Part shown: one piece after another, positions 30,092-36,067 of the stretch
Layout: each line of letters starts with the position of its first letter
Position numbering within the stretch: the first letter of the stretch is position 1
Assembly: GCA_002373755.1 (NCBI GenBank)
Contig: DFJU01000079.1
Coordinates: forward strand, 1 to 36,067
Source: Bacteroidales bacterium UBA3663
GTDB taxonomy: Bacteria > Bacteroidota > Bacteroidia > Bacteroidales > UBA3663
Length of the DNA stretch: 36,067 nt
Direction of reading: 5' to 3'
Notes under the pieces: generated by a model
Seen by the model: only the letters and a program-made list of their open reading frames with translations
Databases searched by the model: none
Told to the model about the DNA's origin: nothing
Made by a program: the position numbers and the translations under genes

Positions 30092-32641
30092 TCACTGCTT
30101 CAGCAACGCCTCATCGTATTTCATCAGACGTATCTGGTAGAACCGGGGCACGAAACTGCCGTCGTTGGACGACATTCGCAACACGAAGCTCTTCTTGCCC
30201 TGCAGCATGTCCGACGGCACACGGAAAACCTCTTCGTAGAACTTGCCCTTGCCCGTCCCGGCATGAAGTTGCGGCACTTCGTAAGTCTGGAATTGCATAC
30301 TGTCGATGCTGATGGCGCACGAACGGCCACGGTCGGAAACTGAAAATCGGAAAGCTAAAGCCACCTCCTGTCCATCTGCAATCAAATCGGACGCACGACT
30401 TGCATCGATCTGATATTCAAACCATTGCTCAGGTTGTGCATCGCGGAACGGATGGCCGTTGAGTGTACCTCGCGAACCAGTCTCGCTAATCTGTACACCG
30501 TGGGCGGCCTCACTTGCCGCCTCGCCCGGAGTGAGCTGGTCGAGGGTGAGCTGTTCGAGCTGCGACTTACGCAACTGGTCGATAAACAACGGATTGCGCA
30601 ACCAGTCTTCCTCCAGTTGGCGGTTCAGATAAATCGCGTAGCGCGTGTGGTGAAGGTCATAGAAGGGCCGCATCGGGACAGTCTTCCACGATGAGCCTTT
30701 TGCCGAAGCATCGACCTCAAATTCCAACGTGCTGCGATTGACCATGCGGACGCGCGCCGGGACATCGGACATCGGGCAAATCAGCATCGGAGCGTATGCC
30801 AGACTTGGGAATTTCTCGCGCGAACGTGGCGAGAAGTCGTGCATTCCGTCGCCGCCGAACTCGCGCGGCAACGGTTCGTAGTGCGGATCGCCCGGATTCC
30901 GGCCCGATGTCTGGACGGCGAGCACCGACGGGCCATAGTTCAAGGCCACGTAGTCGCCATTGCCGGGGCAAACCTCAACGCCGAGTTCCATCGGACACGT
31001 GATTTCGATGACGTCGCCGGCCTTCCAGCTCTTGCCGCAATAGACGTAGCTTGCATTGCCTTGTTCGACGCTTCGTTCATCCTTGATTTTCACGTTCTTG
31101 CCATTCACCTTGAGCGAAAAATCGGCCGTTGTCCAACTCGGATGCCGCACAACCAGATGATAATTGCCAGCCTTGCGGATTGTGATGCGCGACGTTTCGC
31201 CGTAGGGGAACGATGACTCCTGCACCAACTCCACGCGTTCGTTCTTCAACTCACTGGGAATGAACTGGTTGACAAACAATGTATCTTCGGCCATCGAATA
31301 GATGAACTCGCCGTAGCAACTCTGGCTTTCGAGGCCGCTGCCGGCACAGCACCACATTGCCTCGTTCACCTTCGAATAGATGCGGTAGCTTTCGGGGCGC
31401 AGCGGCGTGTAGTAGGCGAAACCGCCCGTTTCGGGGTCCTGGCTGGCCAAAATGTGGTTGAGCATGGCACGTTCGCAATAGTCGGAATAGCGCGCCGAGC
31501 GGTTGTTGGCCGACAGCGTTGCCGCCATCTTAATCAAATTCCACGTAGTGCAGAGATCCGGGCCGTCGGCATCGGTGATGAGGCTCGCGGCTTTGGCCGA
31601 CGGGACGAAATAGCCCTCAACACCCACGCCGCCAATCGCCATGATGCGTCGGCCGACGACCTCGTCCCAATAGTTGCGGGCACTGCGCAGGTAGCGCAAA
31701 TCGCGTTTCAAGGTGCTGATGCGGGCAAATCCGAGGAACATAGCCGTCATCTCGTTGGTGTGTCGCTTGTCGAGGAACTCAGGCGAACGGTTTTCGTTGG
31801 CCATATTCTCGATGACGAGCTGATGCGAGAACTTCTGCGCGCCCTTCAGATATTTACTGTCGCCGAACAGGCTGTAGGCATCGGCCAACACCTCGTTCAT
31901 GGCTCCCGTCTCCCATTGCAGTATCTGCATCTCCATCACGTCGAGGCCGAACAGCGAAACGACCTGGATTACCCAGTCGCACATCTTGCGGAACATCGCT
32001 CCGGCATCCTCATTGCCGGCATAGACGTATGCATCGCGCAGACCGGCCAACACCTTGTGCTCGCAATAGAAAGGTACCCAGTTGCCGCGCTGGTTATAGA
32101 CGCGATAGTCGGCATCGAGCAACGACGTCCACACCGAATTGTCGGGAATGCCGCCAATGAAGCCGCGCATTCCGTCGGTATTGTCGTCGAACACGTTCTG
32201 GCAGTCGCGCAACACGTTGATTATGTGTCCGATGCGGCCCTTCAGTTCAGCGCGCAAAGCATCGTCGTGGCACGAAGCATAGGCATAGGACAGCGCAGAA
32301 AGATAATGGCCGAGCATGTGCCCGTCCATCGCAAGCGCGGGATTCCACGCGAAACTCGTAAATGCTGGGTGCTGATATTCCCACTGATAGTAGGGACTCT
32401 TTCCGTCGATGGTCTTCGACAGACCTGACTGGCGGACGAATGGTGTGAGGAGACGATCCACATCGTACTCCATCAATGTTGCATAGTTGCGTTGCTGTGC
32501 CCGCAGGAACGGACTTTCGAGCAAGGTAACCTCCTGCAAGTCGAAAAGCGTCGGGTTGAGTCTATGTTGTGCAAAAAGGCCGTACTTCCCCATCCAGAAT
32601 GCCAACAGAAGCATCAGGGTTTTAGTTGATAGGCCTTTCAT
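30092..32641 (-). CDS. GH127-family glycoside hydrolase (beta-L-arabinofuranosidase-like, DUF1680)
   Basis: An 849-residue exported protein with a signal peptide (about residues 1-25, ...KYGLFAQ). The (alpha/alpha)6 catalytic domain of GH127/DUF1680 spans roughly residues 30-560: DVDRLLTPF, WNPALAMDGHMLGHYLSALSYAYA, YYTPLRPESYRIYS and MWCCAGSGLESQSCYGEFIY. The Cys-based zinc site is present: Cys near 363 (GPDLCTTWN) and the Cys-Cys pair near 430-431. The Glu of the usual GPESCNTYN motif is Asp here. The Glu of the EHF/EYF motif is kept (VEGYF). A C-terminal beta domain (about 700-849) follows. Substrates in the family are beta-L-arabinofuranosides; other sugars are possible. It lies 58 bases after the SUMF1-domain lipoprotein on the same strand. 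Confidence 0.87.
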   Translation of the reverse strand: MKGLSTKTLMLLLAFWMGKYGLFAQHRLNPTLFDLQEVTLLESPFLRAQQRNYATLMEYDVDRLLTPFVRQSGLSKTIDGKSPYYQWEYQHPAFTSFAWNPALAMDGHMLGHYLSALSYAYASCHDDALRAELKGRIGHIINVLRDCQNVFDDNTDGMRGFIGGIPDNSVWTSLLDADYRVYNQRGNWVPFYCEHKVLAGLRDAYVYAGNEDAGAMFRKMCDWVIQVVSLFGLDVMEMQILQWETGAMNEVLADAYSLFGDSKYLKGAQKFSHQLVIENMANENRSPEFLDKRHTNEMTAMFLGFARISTLKRDLRYLRSARNYWDEVVGRRIMAIGGVGVEGYFVPSAKAASLITDADGPDLCTTWNLIKMAATLSANNRSARYSDYCERAMLNHILASQDPETGGFAYYTPLRPESYRIYSKVNEAMWCCAGSGLESQSCYGEFIYSMAEDTLFVNQFIPSELKNERVELVQESSFPYGETSRITIRKAGNYHLVVRHPSWTTADFSLKVNGKNVKIKDERSVEQGNASYVYCGKSWKAGDVIEITCPMELGVEVCPGNGDYVALNYGPSVLAVQTSGRNPGDPHYEPLPREFGGDGMHDFSPRSREKFPSLAYAPMLICPMSDVPARVRMVNRSTLEFEVDASAKGSSWKTVPMRPFYDLHHTRYAIYLNRQLEEDWLRNPLFIDQLRKSQLEQLTLDQLTPGEAASEAAHGVQISETGSRGTLNGHPFRDAQPEQWFEYQIDASRASDLIADGQEVALAFRFSVSDRGRSCAISIDSMQFQTYEVPQLHAGTGKGKFYEEVFRVPSDMLQGKKSFVLRMSSNDGSFVPRFYQIRLMKYDEALLKQ

Positions 32642-32699
32642 ACGTTAAAATTTTAGAGGTGATTGAGTGGTGCAACCGCCTGTAGATGTTGCCGTTTTT

Positions 32700-33845
32700 C
32701 TACTGCGGAGAAATACAGATGCGGAAACCGCAGTTGGCGAATGCACTGTGAAGCTTGTCGTCCGTGTCGTACTTGCTCAAAATGTGCACATTTCGGTTGG
32801 CGTTGCAGAAATCGTAGTAGTTTTTTTGTGCCCAACTTCCGCCTCGCACGATCAGGGTGTCCTGTCCGTTGTTGAGCGGAGCCTTGCCTTGCGGGTTAAT
32901 CGAGTCGGTTGCCGCGTAGTGATAATAGCAGTTGGCGACCCATTCGGAGACGTTGCCCGTCATGTCGTACAAACCGAGTTCGTTGGCCGTCAACTCGCCG
33001 CCCTGATGGATGCCGTAGTCGTCGTAGCCCAGCATCACGGCCATCGAGTTGCTGTAAATCCAGCCACATTCTGAAGCGACATCGGCACCGGCATATTTGT
33101 AGCCTCGGCAATAGCGGCCGCCGCGTGCTGCACATTCCCATTCGGCCTCGGTTGGCAGGCGGAAACGGAGTCCGGTCTTGGCCGACAGCGAGTCGCAGAA
33201 ATCGACGGCATCCTGATACCAGATGTTGTAGGCCGGATATTTGTCGCCCAGACCGATTTCCTCATGCCACGGAGCGGCTTCCGTATCGACCACGATGCAA
33301 TGATGTCCGGTGGGCTGCCGGTCCATGACGGCATTCCATTCGCCTTGCGTTATCTCGAATTTGCCGATGTAGTAGTCGGGCATTGAAATCTCGGTCACAG
33401 GACCGACCCAGATGGAACCCAAGGAATAGACGTTGGCGAATCGCGTAGTGTCGGTCTTCGTCTTTATCGTGTCGATGAAATGGAAATCGGCGGGATTGTA
33501 CCAAATCGTGTCGGACGTCTTCAAGTCGCGCCAATAGGCGGTCTGGTCGGTTTCGTTGAGCCAGATGGTGTCGCGCTTGTTGTAGCTGCTGAAGTAGTTG
33601 GCGCGCTTGACGCTTTTGCCCTGGGCACCCATATAGAACTGACAGGCCTCGACCTTGACCATATTGTTAATCAAGTTGGTAATGACGGCCTTGTCGTCGG
33701 CACTGACATCGCTGCGCCAGACGGCCTCGCCAACGGGGAAAACGGTTTTGCTATAGTGGAGTCCCTCTTCTGCATCGTCGCAAGAAGCGGCCAAAAACAT
33801 CGAAAAAAGGGCAACTACGCCCGCTACGTGACTTGATTTTTTCAT
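32700..33845 (-). CDS. SUMF1/FGE-sulfatase-domain lipoprotein
   Basis: A 381-residue lipoprotein (start ATG 33845; an in-frame ATG at 33878 lies upstream of the promoter). The lipobox LAASC is followed by DDAEE, an acidic signal that suggests surface display. The SUMF1-type domain (about residues 60-381) shows the family's motifs: YYIGKFEITQGEWNAVM, NIWYQDAVDFCDSLSAKTGLRFRLPTEAEWECAARGG, GLYDMTGNVSEWVANCYYHY and IVRGGSWAQ...FRI. In Bacteroidota this fold is often non-enzymatic (for example GldJ/GldK), while true formylglycine-generating enzymes are cytoplasmic or aerobic. A catalytic role on sulfatases is not supported because no sulfatase gene is near. It probably forms an operon with the GH127 gene. 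Confidence 0.85.
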   Translation of the reverse strand: MKKSSHVAGVVALFSMFLAASCDDAEEGLHYSKTVFPVGEAVWRSDVSADDKAVITNLINNMVKVEACQFYMGAQGKSVKRANYFSSYNKRDTIWLNETDQTAYWRDLKTSDTIWYNPADFHFIDTIKTKTDTTRFANVYSLGSIWVGPVTEISMPDYYIGKFEITQGEWNAVMDRQPTGHHCIVVDTEAAPWHEEIGLGDKYPAYNIWYQDAVDFCDSLSAKTGLRFRLPTEAEWECAARGGRYCRGYKYAGADVASECGWIYSNSMAVMLGYDDYGIHQGGELTANELGLYDMTGNVSEWVANCYYHYAATDSINPQGKAPLNNGQDTLIVRGGSWAQKNYYDFCNANRNVHILSKYDTDDKLHSAFANCGFRICISPQ

Positions 33846-33853
33846 AACAAGTG

Positions 33854-33861
33854 CAAAGATA
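33854..33861 (-). promoter_or_regulatory. -7 promoter element of the SUMF1 lipoprotein gene, nearly leaderless
   Basis: The minus strand reads TATCTTTG (33861-33854), an exact TAnnTTTG, only 8 bases before the ATG at 33845. The spacing to the nearest TTTG-like box is not ideal. Confidence 0.6.
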
Positions 33862-33895
33862 TGTACATTTCGCAACAAAAAAAATGTTTGCGGAT

Positions 33896-35329
33896 TTATT
33901 TTATTTTTTTAACCAGAAACTTGCGCAATGACAATGCCACAGGAATCAGATAAACAAGCAACAATCCGACTTTTACGGCCAATGCCGCCCAGCCATCGAA
34001 CGGGAGCCACTGCATAGCGGCAAAAACTGCGACTGCCAACAGCGCATAGCCGCCAATCGACTTCAAATCGTAGGGTATCGGATTGACTCGTTGGCCGACG
34101 AAATAGCTGAACAGCATACAGACCGCGTAGCCTGCGAATCCAGACCAGGCGCAGGCCATATAGCCGAACTGCGGGATGAAAACGATGTTGGACACAATCA
34201 TCACGGCACAACCGGCAAGCGAGAACCACGCACCCCATATCGTCTTGTCAATCAACTTGTACCAGAACGAGAGGTTGAAGTAGATGCCCATCATGATTTC
34301 GGCCGCCATGACAACGGGAACGGCCTTGATGCCGACGCGATATTCCACATCGACGAAATATTGCAGGATGTCGATGAAGGCAATCACGGCGAGGAATGCG
34401 GCCAATGTGAAGACGACGAACCACTTCATAGCCTCGGCATAGTAGCCGACCTTGTCGCTGGCCGATTCCGACGAATTGTTTTTGGCAAAGACTATCGGCT
34501 CGTAGGCATAGCGGAAAGCCTGGGTGATGAGCGCCATTATCATCGCAATCTTCACGCACGCGCCATATTCGCTCAGCTGGGCATCGGCATCGGCCGCATC
34601 GCACACAAGCGGGAAGAGAATCTTGTCGGCCGACTGGTTCAGGATGCCAGCGATTCCGAGCACCAATATCGGCCATGAATAGCCCAACATCCGACGCAGG
34701 AGCGCACCGTCAAAATGCCACCTGATGCGGAAGAAATCGGGCACGAAAAAGAATGTAATCACGCCCGTGCAGGCCAGATTGATGGCGAAGACGTAGAAGA
34801 CGTCGGACTTGTCGAGATAGGCAAAGAAAAGCAAATTGAGGGCGCAGTTGACCACAATGAAAAGCAGCTTGAGCGACACAAACTTGATGGCTCGTTTCTG
34901 GAATCGCAGGTAGCAGAACGGCAACGCCTGCAACACGTCGAGCACGGTGATGCCGGCCATCATCGCCACAAATTCGGGGTGGTCGTGGTAGTGCAACGCT
35001 TCGCTGATCGGAGTCAGGAATCCGCCCACAAGCGCCGCAAACACTGCGACCAATGCTCCGACCCACACGAAGGCCGTCGTGAAGACCGTATCGGGATCGG
35101 CATCCTTACGGTTGGCGAAACGAAACAGCGTCGTCTCCATGCCGAAAGTCATGATGACCAACAGCAGCGCCGTCCACGAATACATGTTGGTAAGCACACC
35201 AAAATCGCCCGACTCCTTGGGCATGTTGTAGGTCCAGAGCGGAGTCAGCAGATAGTTGAGAAAACGGCCAACGATTGACGACACGCCATAGATGGCCGTA
35301 TCCTTCATCAGTCCCTTGAAATTTGGCAT
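33896..35329 (-). CDS. Wzx/MATE-type polysaccharide flippase
   Basis: A 477-residue integral membrane protein with about 12-14 hydrophobic segments (for example residues ~15-30, 48-66, 86-104, 155-172, 180-200, 215-235 and continuing to the end) and a polycationic tail KKFLVKKIK. The N terminus KDTAIYGVSSIVGRFLNYLLTPLWTYNM matches the MOP-superfamily 'polysaccharide biosynthesis protein/oligosaccharide flippase' family, which moves undecaprenyl-linked glycans across the inner membrane. It follows ruvB by 108 bases, an arrangement I recall from Bacteroidales, so it is likely a core envelope gene and not part of a capsule locus. It could supply O-antigen or S-layer-type glycans, perhaps containing the amino sugar made by fdtA/fdtB, though that is speculative. 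Confidence 0.88.
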   Translation of the reverse strand: MPNFKGLMKDTAIYGVSSIVGRFLNYLLTPLWTYNMPKESGDFGVLTNMYSWTALLLVIMTFGMETTLFRFANRKDADPDTVFTTAFVWVGALVAVFAALVGGFLTPISEALHYHDHPEFVAMMAGITVLDVLQALPFCYLRFQKRAIKFVSLKLLFIVVNCALNLLFFAYLDKSDVFYVFAINLACTGVITFFFVPDFFRIRWHFDGALLRRMLGYSWPILVLGIAGILNQSADKILFPLVCDAADADAQLSEYGACVKIAMIMALITQAFRYAYEPIVFAKNNSSESASDKVGYYAEAMKWFVVFTLAAFLAVIAFIDILQYFVDVEYRVGIKAVPVVMAAEIMMGIYFNLSFWYKLIDKTIWGAWFSLAGCAVMIVSNIVFIPQFGYMACAWSGFAGYAVCMLFSYFVGQRVNPIPYDLKSIGGYALLAVAVFAAMQWLPFDGWAALAVKVGLLLVYLIPVALSLRKFLVKKIK

Positions 35330-35361
35330 CAGCTGAATGAAAAATTGTGAATTGTTTTTAT

Positions 35362-35393
35362 GGCCGATGTCCCATCTCCGTCATTCATCGGCC
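35362..35393 (-). repeat. Inverted pair of GGCCGATG words between ruvB and wzx
   Basis: GGCCGATG (35362-35369) and CATCGGCC (35386-35393) face each other with a 16-base loop, able to form an 8-bp hairpin in the 108-base ruvB-wzx gap. No T run follows. The gap also holds an AT-rich TTAATTC-type stretch (35408-35432) of the kind also found at 8470-8499 and 15836-15862. Confidence 0.55.
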
Positions 35394-35437
35394 GACAAAA
35401 ACTCATATTTCTTAATTCTAAATTCTTAACTTGTTCA

Positions 35438-36067
35438 TCAGAACAGAGTGCCCTGCAAGCCGTCCACACCCTTCGGCGTCCGACCCAAATGCTTGTAGGC
35501 CAATGGCGTTGCCTCGCGACCACGCGGCGTGCGTTTGATGAAGCCCTCCTTGATGAGGTAAGGTTCGAGCACATCCTCGACGGTGCCGGCATCCTCGCCC
35601 AACGCCGTCGCGATTGTGGTCAGTCCGACAGGGCCGCCGTTGAACTTGTCGATGATGGTGGTGAGCAGCTTGTTATCGACCTCGTCCAATCCGTATTGGT
35701 CAACGCCGAGAGCCTCCAGAGCGTGTTTTGCAATGCCGATGTCGATGCGTCGGCCATCGCCCTTGACCATCGCGAAGTCGCGCACGCGGCGCAACAGGGC
35801 ATTGGCCACACGCGGCGTTCCACGGCTGCACAGGGCGATTTCGATGGCGGCCTCCTCGCCGATGGTCATGTTCAGGATTCCGGCCGAACGGGCGATGATT
35901 CCGGCAAGCACCTCCGTGTCGTAGTACTCAAGGTGCATGTTGATGCCGAAACGGGCACGCAACGGAGCTGTCAGCAGGCCACTTCGCGTAGTGGCGCCGA
36001 TGAGCGTGAACGGATTGAGGTCAATCTGGATGCTGCGCGCGGCGGGACCCTTGTCGATCATGATGTC
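35438..36067 (-). CDS. ruvB: Holliday junction helicase RuvB (3' part)
   Basis: The frame is open to the window edge. The visible 209 or so residues begin [42 protein letters not shown], which includes the RuvB sensor-1/arginine-finger region (GATTRSGLL...LRARFG). They continue through the AAA+ lid with [18 protein letters not shown] and the winged-helix C terminus with [51 protein letters not shown]. RuvB is the motor that drives branch migration with RuvA in recombination repair. The Walker A and B motifs lie beyond the window. The match is unambiguous. Confidence 0.97.
   Translation of the reverse strand, partial: DIMIDKGPAARSIQIDLNPFTLIGATTRSGLLTAPLRARFGINMHLEYYDTEVLAGIIARSAGILNMTIGEEAAIEIALCSRGTPRVANALLRRVRDFAMVKGDGRRIDIGIAKHALEALGVDQYGLDEVDNKLLTTIIDKFNGGPVGLTTIATALGEDAGTVEDVLEPYLIKEGFIKRTPRGREATPLAYKHLGRTPKGVDGLQGTLF

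Noticed and set aside
31454..32428. 324-codon plus-strand frame opposite the GH127 gene
   Set aside because: The GH127 catalytic domain on the minus strand is unmistakable; this frame shows no recognisable motif.
32700..33845. Sulfatase-activating formylglycine-generating enzyme
   Set aside because: It is an exported lipoprotein with an acidic surface signal and no sulfatase gene nearby; the domain is commonly used without that activity in Bacteroidota.
1..36067. tRNA, rRNA, CRISPR arrays and insertion sequences
   Set aside because: I looked for cloverleaf ends, regular direct repeats with spacers and transposase motifs and saw none.

Overview
The window looks like a chromosomal segment of a member of the Bacteroidales (Bacteroidota) with a moderately high G+C content, roughly 50-55% by eye. 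Evidence: Bacteroidota-type promoters (TTTG about 20 nt before TAnnTTTG) in front of many genes, almost no Shine-Dalgarno sequences, acidic lipoprotein export signals after lipobox cysteines, DUF4292 and FdtA/FdtB families, and the gene order xerD / aroQ-pyk-O-methyltransferase-rbfA-FtsX-like permease, which I recall from Bacteroides-like genomes. I cannot assign a family or genus.

Layout. 1-284: end of an Hsp20 chaperone gene, with terminator. 348-3691 (minus): a TlpA-like thioredoxin protein and an OmpA-like/TPR lipoprotein. 3817-4719 (minus): xerD. 4806-10089 (plus): a housekeeping run of aroQ, pyk, an O-methyltransferase, an orphan DNA methyltransferase, rbfA and a LolE/FtsX-like permease. 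10276-14444 (plus): an outer-membrane barrel protein and three tandem paralogous lipoproteins, probably surface-exposed. 14580-21951 (minus): one long, tightly packed operon: radical SAM protein, TPR protein, DUF4292 lipoprotein, EnvC-like LytM protein, fdtA, GNAT, fdtB and a 51-residue YqaE/Pmp3 membrane peptide. 22049-23470 (plus): hflX, divergent from that operon. 23558-25875 (minus): a barrel protein, a class I glutamine amidotransferase-like hydrolase and a VanX/DdpX-type dipeptidase lipoprotein. 26041-29772 (minus): an AT-rich type III restriction-modification pair (mod-res). About 29837-29995 (minus): a structured RNA with its own terminator, probably 6S RNA. 30092-33845 (minus): a GH127-family glycosidase and a SUMF1-domain lipoprotein. 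33896-36067 (minus): a Wzx-type flippase and the 3' part of ruvB.

Functionally the window is mostly core metabolism and cell-envelope biology: lipoprotein trafficking (permease, DUF4292), cell-wall hydrolase control (EnvC-like), a 3-amino-3,6-dideoxyhexose pathway (fdtA-GNAT-fdtB) and a flippase. The clearest foreign element is the mod-res pair. The two strongest unexplained signals are DNA words repeated far more often than chance on both strands, GGCCRATG (about 49 copies by eye) and YCGCGTAG (29 copies by eye). Both are absent from the lipoprotein triplet and the first is absent from mod. The best single candidate for an undescribed system is the barrel plus triplicated surface lipoproteins at 10276-14444.
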